A stretch of 39,534 nucleotides of DNA, taken from NCBI GenBank assembly GCA_029856685.1, contig JAHKKZ010000007.1:1-39534 (forward strand). Direction: 5' to 3'. This stretch comes from Candidatus Njordarchaeota archaeon. GTDB taxonomy: Archaea; Asgardarchaeota; Njordarchaeia; Njordarchaeales; Panguiarchaeaceae. Made by a program: the position numbers and the translations under genes. Shown here one piece after another: positions 1-9,029 of the stretch. Under the pieces are notes generated by a model. It searched no databases. It was not told the origin of the DNA and saw nothing but the letters and a program-made list of their open reading frames with translations. Numbering within the stretch: position 1 is the first letter of the stretch; every line of letters starts with the position of its first letter.

Positions 1-564
1 GGTAATATTTCAGAGGATGATTATAGGGAGCTATCTAGGCGACATAGAGCTCTCGTCTCAAGCCTTACATGTATGGTTGGACATACATATTTAGAGCTCA
101 TAGATTCCCTTATCAAGAAACTTAGTGTCCATGAGAGAAACATCCTATACTTCTTGGGAGGAGACTCCCAGTATGCCTCAGCACTTATGGCTATGGCAAA
201 GTTCAGGGAGCTTAGAATACTACATTCTATAGCATTTGAGCTTGAGGAGTTTATGCATTATGGTTCTATACCCCTCAGAGACGACATCGTATTTATTTTT
301 GTGAATAAGAAAACACTTGAGAGAGGAGTTGATGCTGCCGATCTAGTAGAAACTGTAGGCTCAAAACCAGTATTAGTTTCGAACTATTTGGGTAAGCTGA
401 GATTTCCTCATATTAGCATTATTGATACACCAGACATTTTCTCACCAATACCGACACTTCTCCTAGTACACTTACTAGCACTCAAAACAGCAAAGACGAA
501 GTATGGTGAATCCGTGGAGATACCATTCTCATCAGAAATCTCCAGGAAAATTAGGCTTAGGTGA
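1..564 (+). CDS. SIS-domain (phosphosugar isomerase/GlmS-like) protein, 5'-truncated by window edge
   Basis: Frame 1 is open from base 1 (GNISEDDYRELSRRHRALVSSLTC before the listed Met at 73). 'ILYFLGGDSQYASALMAMAKFRELRILHSIAFELEEFMHYGSI' matches the GlmS/SIS pattern LGrG..y..AlegAlKlkE....aeafe.gEf.HGpi. Confidence 0.75.
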   Translation, partial: GNISEDDYRELSRRHRALVSSLTCMVGHTYLELIDSLIKKLSVHERNILYFLGGDSQYASALMAMAKFRELRILHSIAFELEEFMHYGSIPLRDDIVFIFVNKKTLERGVDAADLVETVGSKPVLVSNYLGKLRFPHISIIDTPDIFSPIPTLLLVHLLALKTAKTKYGESVEIPFSSEISRKIRLR

Positions 565-1286
565 TGCCTATGCCTTGTAAGACGCTCTATATTGCTGAAC
601 AAACAGCCTGGAAACCCAAGGAGTGGAGACCATTTGTCATTGTTAGCTGTGCAATAAGTCTTGATGGGAAACTCGCATCAGCATGTGGAGATGTACGACT
701 CTCTAGTTTTGACGATAAAGTGGAAGTTCATAAGTTGCGGAGTATGGTGGATGCTATTCTTGTAGGAATAAACACGATATTGCGGGATAATCCGCATCTG
801 ACAGTGAGTGAGAAATATTATAGAAGCGATAATCACCCAATAAGAGTTGTCTTAGATAGTAGATGCAGAATACCTTTGGACGCTGAAGTTATAACAAGAC
901 GCCCTGAAGTCAGAACTATTGTGGCAACCACACGGCTAGCCCCCAAAGAAAAAATTGAGAAGCTAAAGAGGAGAGGAGTTGATGTTGTTGTTATGGGTAA
1001 TAGCAAAGTCGATCTAAAGAAACTTTTAAGGTATCTTAGAGATGAATATAATGTTAAGATACTCATGGTTGAGGGGGGAGGCTACGTGCTCGGGTCTTTC
1101 TTTAGGGAGGGATTAGTAGATTATCTTCGCGTATCTATCACACCAGTACTATTTGGTGATGGGGAGGCTGTATCTATGATTAGAGGCGCGGTTTTCTGTA
1201 AAATTGAAGATTCACCAAAGCTTAGACTTGAGAAAATAGAGATCTGTGGACATAATGTTATCCTCCACTTCGCTGTTTCCTCATAG
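561..1286 (+). CDS. RibD C-terminal-type reductase (2,5-diamino-6-ribosylamino-pyrimidinone 5'-phosphate reductase)
   Basis: 'RPFVIVSCAISLDGKLA', 'VHKLRSMVDAILVGINTILRDNPHLTV', 'HPIRVVLDSRCRIP', 'ILMVEGGGYVLGSFFREGLVDYLRVSITPVLFGDG' are RibD_C hallmarks. GTG start overlaps the upstream stop. Confidence 0.93.
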   Translation: MMPMPCKTLYIAEQTAWKPKEWRPFVIVSCAISLDGKLASACGDVRLSSFDDKVEVHKLRSMVDAILVGINTILRDNPHLTVSEKYYRSDNHPIRVVLDSRCRIPLDAEVITRRPEVRTIVATTRLAPKEKIEKLKRRGVDVVVMGNSKVDLKKLLRYLRDEYNVKILMVEGGGYVLGSFFREGLVDYLRVSITPVLFGDGEAVSMIRGAVFCKIEDSPKLRLEKIEICGHNVILHFAVSS

Positions 1287-1303
1287 GTATGAGGTGAGAA
1301 GAT

Positions 1304-1723
1304 ATGTTTTATCAGGATGAGTTCATATTGGAGACAAAAGGAGAAAATGATATCATTGATATAACGAGCCATGTTAGAAGAATCGCTGAGAAATCGGGAA
1401 TAAGAAACGGTCTTGTTAATGTTTTTATACCTGGGTCGACAGGCGCTATAACCACTATGGAGTATGAGCCGGGCCTCAAAAAAGATCTGACTCTCGCACT
1501 AGGAAGAATCGCGCCAACCGAGATATATTACTACCATCATGAGAGATGGGGCGATGATAATGGTAGGTCCCATGTTAAGGCTAGTATTATAGGCCCATCA
1601 ATAACCATTCCTCTGCGAAATGGTGAGCTTATACTTGGAACATGGCAACAAATAGTCTTCCTCGAATTAGACACAAGACCAAGGACAAGAAGGATCATAG
1701 TGACTATCATAGGAGAAAAATAG
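1304..1723 (+). CDS. YjbQ/UPF0047 family protein (secondary thiamine-phosphate synthase-type)
   Basis: 'DIIDITSHVRRIAEKSGIRNGLVNVFIPGSTGAITTMEYEPG...HHERWGDDNGRSHVKASIIGPSITIPLRNGELILGTWQQIVFLELDTRPRTRRIIVTIIG' is the UPF0047 signature. Confidence 0.95.
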   Translation: MFYQDEFILETKGENDIIDITSHVRRIAEKSGIRNGLVNVFIPGSTGAITTMEYEPGLKKDLTLALGRIAPTEIYYYHHERWGDDNGRSHVKASIIGPSITIPLRNGELILGTWQQIVFLELDTRPRTRRIIVTIIGEK

Positions 1724-1746
1724 GTTCATAGGCCTTCTATTGTTTT

Positions 1747-2361
1747 TTGGTAGTTGGATTCATTATGTTTCCCATACTTATCTGCCTTCTACCCATCTTA
1801 TTATTCGCCATGGATACTACGTATTTCTATATGAAAACTACCAGATCTAGACTCATAGAAAACACCAAAAAGTATTTCATATGTAGAACTATTCTCCTCG
1901 GAGTCCTAAGCTCTGCAATCATAATATGTCTGGTAAAAAATCCTATTGTGTTAATTTTGATTTTTCCATGTACCCTTATTTATTTCTATGTCTCCCACAA
2001 CACATATAGCGTTCTTAATCTTGCGCTCTTTCTCGAAAAGGTTATATGTAAGAGGAGGAGTTGTCGAATATACATGGGATTCTTCTTCGCGGTAACTAAG
2101 ATCCGTGACTACATTTTATTTTGCTTTGCGAGGAATAGGATACATATGATTGTGGTGGCAGCGGAGAATCTGAGAAAAGGCGGAAGCTCTCTTCTAAGTT
2201 TCCTAAAACTATATTTGCGAGGCAAAATCGTGGATATTGTGGATATAGACTCCATCAGCATCATTCTTATTCAGGGAAAAACACAGATTTTTGACCCAGA
2301 AAAGCAAGGTTGGTATACTATTAGGGGCAAGATATCATGTATTGTGTTTCCCCATATATAA
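1747..2361 (+). CDS. Hypothetical membrane protein
   Basis: 204 aa, several hydrophobic segments at the N-terminus; no family recognised. Confidence 0.5.
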   Translation: MVVGFIMFPILICLLPILLFAMDTTYFYMKTTRSRLIENTKKYFICRTILLGVLSSAIIICLVKNPIVLILIFPCTLIYFYVSHNTYSVLNLALFLEKVICKRRSCRIYMGFFFAVTKIRDYILFCFARNRIHMIVVAAENLRKGGSSLLSFLKLYLRGKIVDIVDIDSISIILIQGKTQIFDPEKQGWYTIRGKISCIVFPHI

Positions 2362-2447
2362 GAATTCTTGGATAGCTAACGTCTGGGCATGTTGCTTATA
2401 AAAGCTATTTTACTTAGATTCATAAAGAATCTACTTGGTTCTCGTCG

Positions 2448-2666
2448 GTGACCGCATTGGGAAGCGACTTACTTAATGTTCTGCTGGAGATAAAAGATAA
2501 AGTAGATGGACTCATAAAAAACGCTAAGAAGATGGAAAACATCGAGGATGAAACGTTAGAGAAAGCGATAGATCTGATAAATGAGATCCTCAGAATGCTA
2601 GACGATCTCGGGGATAGATTGATAGGGCTAGCCGAAGAGGAAGAAGAGGAAGAAGAAAGTATCTAG
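2448..2666 (+). CDS. Small helical protein with acidic C-terminal tail
   Basis: 72 aa, GTG start, heptad-like helix followed by EEEEEEEESI. Fills the gap before the convergent nei-like gene. Confidence 0.5.
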   Translation: MTALGSDLLNVLLEIKDKVDGLIKNAKKMENIEDETLEKAIDLINEILRMLDDLGDRLIGLAEEEEEEEESI

Positions 2667-2669
2667 TGA

Positions 2670-3443
2670 TCATCGTTGACAATAGTCACAGACAAATGTT
2701 TTTCTTCCATTTGGCTTCTGATAATAGAGTCTTATTGGCCTTCCACATCGTGGACAGGGCTTCCTAGCCTTATTGTAGACCATGAGTAGCGGCGCTATTC
2801 TTTTTCTTTCAATCTTCCGCCTAAAGAATTCCCAGGAGAGCTCCCAGGCATACCTAGCTATCCTCTCCACTTCTTTTTGGGAGAGATCTTTGACCAATCT
2901 CTCTGGATGTATCTTTGCTCTAAAGAGAATTTCATTCCTTAAGATATTGCCTATGCCTGCGATAACCCTTTGATCCAACAACACATCTCCTATCTTCCTA
3001 TCCCCATGGCGCCTAATAAGCATAACAGCTTTTTCAACACTCCAATCGTCTCTCAGAGGATCTACCCCAAGGGTTCTCTTCAGTTTGTCGAGTATTCGCC
3101 ACTTGTAGTCTATCTCGACAATAGGAGCATTGTATATGACAACTTTTTTAGACTCAAAGATCAGCATTAACCTCATTTTTGATTCTGGCTTCGTTAATGA
3201 TTCATCAAAATCATAGATATGTATAGTGCCGTACATCATCAGATGCGTCCTAACCATATAGTCCCCAAAAACAAACAGAATATTCTTTCCATACGCATCA
3301 GCGTAATCCAATCTAAGTCCAACAAGATTTCCAACATCAATATTGCTACGACCGCTCCTCATGATAGCTTCCGTAACGACCTCATCTCCAACCATCCTTT
3401 TCACAATTACTGCTTTTGCCTTCGCCGTTGGACCCTCAGTCAT
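2670..3443 (-). CDS. Fpg/Nei (H2TH, zinc-finger) family DNA glycosylase with N-terminal MTEGPT
   Basis: 'HLMMYG', H2TH 'VLLDQRVIAGIGNILRNEILFRAKIHPER', zinc finger 'CPRCGRPI...GRKTFVCDYCQR'. The N-terminus reads ATG ACT GAG GGT CCA. Confidence 0.9.
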   Translation of the reverse strand: MTEGPTAKAKAVIVKRMVGDEVVTEAIMRSGRSNIDVGNLVGLRLDYADAYGKNILFVFGDYMVRTHLMMYGTIHIYDFDESLTKPESKMRLMLIFESKKVVIYNAPIVEIDYKWRILDKLKRTLGVDPLRDDWSVEKAVMLIRRHGDRKIGDVLLDQRVIAGIGNILRNEILFRAKIHPERLVKDLSQKEVERIARYAWELSWEFFRRKIERKRIAPLLMVYNKARKPCPRCGRPIRLYYQKPNGRKTFVCDYCQR

Positions 3444-3504
3444 TCTGCTCAGCCTTATATTTAGGATAATATCATTTTTACATTGATACTAATTCGTTTT
3501 TCGC

Positions 3505-4116
3505 TTGGTGATTATGTTGCCTAGAAAGAAGAAAGAAAAAAAGAAAATCGAAACAATGATAATTAAGATGGATGGCACCGCACAGCCCTATGATAGAGAG
3601 AAGCTTGTGGAAAGTATTATTAAAGCTGGGGCCTCTAAGAAAACTGCTGAGAAAATAGCTGACGTTGTGGAAAAAGAAATTGCGGATAGAAAGGAGGTCA
3701 CAACAAGAACAATAAGATCCATTGTGCTCAGAGAGCTTAGGAAAAGAGACCCCAAGGCATGGGATAACTGGGTATTCTACGATAGGATTGTCAAAAACAG
3801 GATCACGTATGAGAGAGGAAAATTCGTAGTAATAGAGAAGGGAAGCCTCTACCTAGGCAGAGAAGTTAGGGATGTTGGGAAACCTGGATTATCTGACATA
3901 GAGGAGGTCGCCGCCATAATTAGGGAACTCCAGGAGGACTATGATCATGGTGTTCCCAAGAGAACTATAAATGCTAGGACTTGGGTTCTCTTCATGGCGG
4001 TCCTCAAGTCAAAGCGTATGGATCCCGAAACGAAGAAGAAAGCTATCAATATGATAAATGATTTCAGAGCAAAGTTTGGTTGGAAACCTTTTGTGCCTAA
4101 AAAGCCGATAGAGTGA
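3505..4116 (+). CDS. ATP-cone domain protein
   Basis: 'MIIKMDGTAQPYDREKLVESIIKAGASKKTAEKIADVVEKEIADRKEVTTRTIRSIVLRELRKRDPKAWDNWVFYDR' is an ATP-cone. No zinc ribbon and no ribonucleotide reductase domain. Confidence 0.8.
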   Translation: MVIMLPRKKKEKKKIETMIIKMDGTAQPYDREKLVESIIKAGASKKTAEKIADVVEKEIADRKEVTTRTIRSIVLRELRKRDPKAWDNWVFYDRIVKNRITYERGKFVVIEKGSLYLGREVRDVGKPGLSDIEEVAAIIRELQEDYDHGVPKRTINARTWVLFMAVLKSKRMDPETKKKAINMINDFRAKFGWKPFVPKKPIE

Positions 4117-4139
4117 AACTTGAGATTGGTACTAGGGAT

Positions 4140-5699
4140 CTACCTTCTCTTTAGTTTTTTCTTGACAATACCCTTTATTAGTGCTCCGAAGGCTTTTGAT
4201 TCTAGGAAGAACCTTCGGAGCCCCATAGCTTTTCGTATTCCTATTAGCAGAGCAACCACGATGATTATTGTTAATGTTGCTACGAAGCCGATTAGTGATA
4301 ATATTTCGATTATTTCACCTGCAAATAATCTGAGGAGCAGATATATGTATGCTAGGGTACCACTACATATTGTCCATTTCCTACTCACACCATAAAACAT
4401 ATCACTTGTTATTTCCGCATTGGCTTTCTTAGCCATAGATAAGCCAAGAAGGTTGTAGGGAGAAGAGTATGGGTTAAGGCCACCACCGATGTTACAGGCA
4501 AAGATCAATGCTATCCAAAAGAGAGATTCATACTTCGAAAATGGGGGCTGAGAGACCAAAATCTGGACTATTGGTAGTACCGTTATTATGTATGGAACAT
4601 TATCTAAGAAGCCGCTTACTAGTAATGATAGCCAGAATATTGCTGATAGGAGTATGAAAACATCATTCCCCGCAAAGCTTAGTAATGAGTGTGCTATCAG
4701 ATCTAAGACGCCAGTATGTTCAAGCCCCCCTACTATTATGTAGAAGCCTAAGAAAAATAAGATTGTGTCCCAATCTACCTCATGAAGCAACTCTTCGGTT
4801 TTAGGAGAAGCAACAAGAATTATTGCCGAGAACAATATTGAAACAAACATAAGCTCTCTGAGGGCTATAAACCCAATAACAAGACCAACAATACTTACTA
4901 GTGATGCGTAAAACTCGAATCTGTTTCTCACAAATAGCCACTCATCCATATCCAGTATCGCCGCCGCGACTAATGGATGTATTTCCCTTTGTGGGGGGAT
5001 ATACGTGTAGAGCATGAGAAGACTAATAAGAAACAGAATAACTGTTAGAGGAGTCAAATTGACTATGAAGAATTCGTATGGGAGCCCTATCTCCTCAGCA
5101 ACAATAATATTTGGTATACCAGCAATAAGTGTTGTTGACGCACTAACATTTATTATGAATATCTCCATCAGAACATAGGGGCGAGGATCCATTCTCAGAA
5201 CTCCACATATTGCGAGAGTGAGGGAGACAACAACAGCTATTCCAGCTTCACAATTAAGAGCAAAACTAAGAGCATACGCAAATATAGCTAGGATCGCATA
5301 TAGACGTATTGGGTCACCTCTAGAAATCTTAGCTATTTTTATCCCGACGTAATACAGAAAACCGCTTTTGAGCCCAGCAGCAGCAACTAACATAACACCT
5401 AGCAGAGCTAAAATAACATCTAAATGAACCGTATGAGATGCGAACTCTGCTAGGTCATAAACACCAGAGAAGTATATAAGGATAAGCATAAGTGCGCTAC
5501 CTATAAACGCAGAGGCAGCTCTACTAAACGCCTCAGTTATCAACAAAAATACCGTGAAAATAAAGATCGCCATGGCTAAGGAGGCTTTCCAAGAAGCACC
5601 AAGTAGCTTTCCTATGACAACTATACATCCAGCTAGTATAGTAGCTTTTATTAGGAGCTTCACCGAATTTTCTGAGTTACCATACCTCATCGACATCAC
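4140..5699 (-). CDS. IT-superfamily permease (NhaD Na+/H+ antiporter / ArsB-like)
   Basis: 519 aa polytopic. 'SASTTLIAGIPNIIVAEEIGL' and 'FLDNVPYIITVLPIVQIL...FACNIGGGLNPYSSPYNLLGLSMA' are typical IT-superfamily duplicated motifs. Confidence 0.8.
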   Translation of the reverse strand: MMSMRYGNSENSVKLLIKATILAGCIVVIGKLLGASWKASLAMAIFIFTVFLLITEAFSRAASAFIGSALMLILIYFSGVYDLAEFASHTVHLDVILALLGVMLVAAAGLKSGFLYYVGIKIAKISRGDPIRLYAILAIFAYALSFALNCEAGIAVVVSLTLAICGVLRMDPRPYVLMEIFIINVSASTTLIAGIPNIIVAEEIGLPYEFFIVNLTPLTVILFLISLLMLYTYIPPQREIHPLVAAAILDMDEWLFVRNRFEFYASLVSIVGLVIGFIALRELMFVSILFSAIILVASPKTEELLHEVDWDTILFFLGFYIIVGGLEHTGVLDLIAHSLLSFAGNDVFILLSAIFWLSLLVSGFLDNVPYIITVLPIVQILVSQPPFSKYESLFWIALIFACNIGGGLNPYSSPYNLLGLSMAKKANAEITSDMFYGVSRKWTICSGTLAYIYLLLRLFAGEIIEILSLIGFVATLTIIIVVALLIGIRKAMGLRRFFLESKAFGALIKGIVKKKLKRR

Positions 5700-5889
5700 C
5701 CACGTGTAGTGATAGTCTTTGAGCGAATTGAGTATAATTTAGTGGTTGTCTTAGCGAAGTAGATATTGAACTAAAGAATTATCACTCTAAATATCTAGGA
5801 TGTTGGTAAATACGGTATAGTAGCTACGGAACCGAAAATTGCCATAACTTAATATAGCAGTTATACAAATCAATAAAACCGAAAAATAT

Positions 5890-6754
5890 TTACAGAATTT
5901 CATGGAGCGGGCTGTGCACTAAGACATAAAAGGAGGCCAAGGCAAGACTACTAAGGAGGTTCAAATACAGAAGAATATAAGACTTTTATTCTCTCCAGAT
6001 TCTCTCCCTGACATCCCGTACAATTATCAATATGGTCTACTACAAGTACTGGTTTGTTCTGTTCTCTCACTAGTCGAAGGTATCGTACTCTCTCCTCTAT
6101 TATCGCTTCTGGTAGTCTCTCAGAACCATTGTAGAACAAATCTTCGACTCCCCACGCAGAGATTGTCTCAGCAGTGTGCTATTATCATAGTCTAGTATTC
6201 TTTCCCTGTTTTGAGAGATTGTCCAAAAGTCGTTCCAGCAAGACTTCTAGCGTATTCTGCTATCTCAATAGATGAATTCTATCATTTCGTATGCTACCAC
6301 ATCTTCGGGTATCGTGAAGTTCTCTCCGTTATCGGGGTCGCTCCAATATTCAAACTCATCGAACTTATCGAGATACGCCCCAATAAAACCTTGGTTTATG
6401 ATTTTCTTCACATAGCCAAAGATTATTTGCTTCTACCTGTCATACCAATACTTAACAACATAGCATTCAAGCCGATCGGAATCCTCCCTCCCAAGCCAAT
6501 CGGATTCTCGCACCATGTTTTCGTTCCAATAATAGCGGTAGTCCTCAGCTTCACCAATACTGATGTCAAATGAGAATTTCGCTATTGTTATTGAATCAGC
6601 GTTCTGAAGCTAGCATGCCCAAGAGGATATTCTATTTTGCCTAGAGAGATTTGGGTATAGGATTATCACGACTATTATTATGACTACTATCATAACAGGT
6701 ACTCTGCGCAGACTGACCACCAACGATCATTAGATACTTTGACTTAAAATCCAT
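5890..6754 (-). pseudogene. Decayed GH114-like (MJ1477/TM1410 family, putative endo-alpha-1,4-polygalactosaminidase) gene
   Basis: Reverse-strand fragments in changing frames: 'ATG..MDFKSKYLMIV', 'VVSLRRVPVMIVVIIIVVIIL' (TM/signal), 'FDISIGEAEDYRYYWNENMVRESDWLGREDSDRLECYVVKYWYDR*KQIIFGYVKKIINQGFIGAYLDKFDEFEYW...', 'IEIAEYARS', 'FWTISQNRERILDYDN', 'ETISAWGVEDLFYNGSERLPEAIIEERVRYLRLVREQNKPVLVVDHIDNCTGCQGENLERIKV', 'ASFYVLVHSPLHEIL*'. Several frameshifts and one in-frame TAG. Confidence 0.88.
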
Positions 6755-6811
6755 TTTGGATTGCTATATTAGCTAAGAAACATAAAAATTTGTATCATAT
6801 GAAGCGTCTAG

Positions 6812-7597
6812 GTGCTCTTATTGTCACTTTTAAATGAGCTCATCGAGAAGCTTAAATGTTTTACTGTAGATGATACCTTACATTTCGAGGAGATGTTTGA
6901 TGAGCAGTTCCACGCACTTAAGTATCTCCATAGCAAATCCATTAACGATGCTGTCTTCCTTAGCCTAGTAGTTCTAAATGCTCTGATTAGCTATCAGCTT
7001 AGCTGTTCTGGTGAAAGATACTGGTGGGAATTCGCTAGGTATTTCTCTAATATGAAGAATATACAATTCGAAAACATCCCAGAAGTTTTCATAGAATTTT
7101 TAAGTAAAACGACGTGTGGTCGCCGACTGAGATCCCAGAAAATATCTAGGATTAGGCGGGCTTGGAATGTAGTAAAGCAATACGCAACTCGTATAGACTG
7201 GCTTATAAAGAACCAGAAAACTTTTTCACTAAAGCTTGCTAGGGCTCTTAACTCGGCAGCTTCGGCTAAGACAATAGTTTTTTCTGTGAAGATGCTGAAC
7301 TATGCTCTCCGGATAGTGACTAAGCGCAAAATCATTTCTCCGATGAGTGTTGATATTCCGCTTGACTCTCGGATAAGGACGATATCTAAAGTACTCGGTG
7401 TCGAAAATTCTTTGGAGTTCTGGAGAATGACTTCTCGGAGATTAGGAATACCTCCTCTCCATCTGGATTCTCTTCTTTGGATAGGATTCCGCCTAGCAGA
7501 CCACATAGAGGACATAAGCAAGTTTTTGGAGGATCGAAGAATAGTTGAGTTCTTAATGGTTATGAGGAAAATTAAGCAGTCACTTAGTCATAGGTAG
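6812..7597 (+). CDS. Archaeal 8-oxoguanine N-glycosylase/DNA lyase (AGOG family)
   Basis: 'SYQLSCSGERYWWEFARYF' and 'SAKTIVFSVKMLNYALRIVTKRKIISPMSVDIPLDSRIRTIS' match the AGOG core, including the Lys in VKM and the Asp in PLDSR. GTG start. Confidence 0.82.
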   Translation: MLLLSLLNELIEKLKCFTVDDTLHFEEMFDEQFHALKYLHSKSINDAVFLSLVVLNALISYQLSCSGERYWWEFARYFSNMKNIQFENIPEVFIEFLSKTTCGRRLRSQKISRIRRAWNVVKQYATRIDWLIKNQKTFSLKLARALNSAASAKTIVFSVKMLNYALRIVTKRKIISPMSVDIPLDSRIRTISKVLGVENSLEFWRMTSRRLGIPPLHLDSLLWIGFRLADHIEDISKFLEDRRIVEFLMVMRKIKQSLSHR

Positions 7598-8162
7598 TTA
7601 TACTGATTCTGATCCTAATTTTTTCTGGACTTGTTCTCAAGGTTTCTCCAAGTAGGTTTATAAGAGAGCTAAATATTTTCTCTTTGTTTTCTATTCTTGC
7701 CTCCTTACCATCGATCAGGATTTGGAGGCGGGATGGATATTCGTCCTTTATCCAGAATTCTCCCTCCTCCGCAACTTCCTTTTTCCATATCGGCACTCCC
7801 ATTTTTATTCTTTCTATCGTCTCCTCCAATGCTGAAATGCCCTCAGCTCTATGCTTACTTGCGATACCCACAATCATTGTTTCCTCGCCGACGGATAGTT
7901 CTCCTATTTTATGCTCCAGTATTACATCTATGAGACCATACTTATTTTTCACATAGCTGGCTATTTCCCCAAGAAATTTTTCTGCAAGGTCTTTGTGGGC
8001 CTCATATATAAGCTTATTAACATTTCTACCTCTACTCTCCCTGCGGACTACCCCAACAAATATCGTTATGGCACCAACATTTTCACTACTTTTCTTCAGT
8101 TCTTCGAGGATTTTTCCTATTTCACTTAGCTCATTTCCAACTCTAACATGCATATCAACCAC
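7584..8162 (-). CDS. moaE: Molybdopterin synthase catalytic subunit MoaE, with C-terminal extension
   Basis: 'VGAITIFVGVVRRESRGRNVNKLIYEAHKDLAEK', 'HKIGELSVGEETMIVGIASKHRAEGISALEETIERIKMGVPIWKKE' is MoaE; about 55 aa follow the usual end. Confidence 0.95.
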   Translation of the reverse strand: MVDMHVRVGNELSEIGKILEELKKSSENVGAITIFVGVVRRESRGRNVNKLIYEAHKDLAEKFLGEIASYVKNKYGLIDVILEHKIGELSVGEETMIVGIASKHRAEGISALEETIERIKMGVPIWKKEVAEEGEFWIKDEYPSRLQILIDGKEARIENKEKIFSSLINLLGETLRTSPEKIRIRISITTYD

Positions 8163-8436
8163 CTGAGCCCAGAGGCATTATATCAATGATATCACCATCC
8201 CGCAGAGAAATCCTCTCGAAGCTTCTCTCAGAACTTACAATCCTATTGTTTATAGCAATCACAACATTATTTCTGAGGGATCCATCATCTTCAAAAATAG
8301 CTCCACTCCTACTTCCCAGAGACTTCCTAATATCGGACAGTAAGTCAGCAAGCGACCCTAACCCATCCAATACTATTTCAGAGACCCCTATCTCTTCTCT
8401 CAACCAAGCGAAGAATCTAACCACTACCCTAGCCAA
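8155..8436 (-). CDS. moaD: MoaD/ThiS-family ubiquitin-like sulfur carrier (copy 2)
   Basis: 'VVVRFFAWLREEIGVSEIVLDGL...NNRIVSSERSFERISLRDGDIIDIMPLGSGG*': beta-grasp pattern ending in GG. Overlaps moaE start. Confidence 0.92.
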   Translation of the reverse strand: MARVVVRFFAWLREEIGVSEIVLDGLGSLADLLSDIRKSLGSRSGAIFEDDGSLRNNVVIAINNRIVSSERSFERISLRDGDIIDIMPLGSGG

Positions 8437-8471
8437 AATAGATCACATACTTACCTATCGTTAATATAATT

Positions 8472-8762
8472 CTAACCCCCCGCTCCAGGAGGGAAAATCG
8501 CTATTTCATCTCCATCCTTTACAGCAGTATCAAATTCCCTGAAAAGACGAATATTAACCCCATTAACCAGAATTGGAAGAGAGCTATGTTGCTTCCACAA
8601 ATCAAATATTTTTTGTGGAAAATCCGCACCCACAACCTTTCCCAAAGCCTCAACAACATCTCTAACCACAACAGAATCCTTATGACTTCCCAAATCGAGG
8701 TCTATCTCCTCCTTCCCAACAAGTTCACGCAGAAACCCAAAGAATCTTACTCTAACTTTCAA
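8472..8762 (-). CDS. moaD: MoaD/ThiS-family ubiquitin-like sulfur carrier (copy 1)
   Basis: 'KVRVRFFGFLRELVGKEEIDLDLG...ILVNGVNIRLFREFDTAVKDGDEIAIFPPGAGG*': beta-grasp pattern ending in GG. Confidence 0.93.
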   Translation of the reverse strand: MKVRVRFFGFLRELVGKEEIDLDLGSHKDSVVVRDVVEALGKVVGADFPQKIFDLWKQHSSLPILVNGVNIRLFREFDTAVKDGDEIAIFPPGAGG

Positions 8763-9029
8763 GGCAACCCACCTAAATTATTACAATAGTTATATCACTG
8801 AGATAAAAAGCTTGTCCATATCTCACCAAAAATTCTCGGCTAATGTAGCTTAGACCTTAGCTTCTGTATATATGTTTGGAACTCTCCTTAATTATCAAAG
8901 AAAAAACGAAAAAATTTCGTATTACGAGTTCTCCGCTATGAAGAAATTTGAAAAATTTTGCGTATATAGCAAAGAAATATAAAATCGTTGTCAATATATA
9001 CTTAGCATAGAAAAATTCTGGTGTGAATA

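Noticed and set aside
6211-6573. 120-aa plus-strand ORF in the GH114 region
   Set aside because: The opposite strand contains the recognisable GH114 remnant, so this is an antisense artefact.
8907-8919. Inverted repeat CGAAA-AAA-TTTCG upstream of aor
   Set aside because: Short arms in A/T-rich sequence about 110 bp from the start codon; expected by chance.
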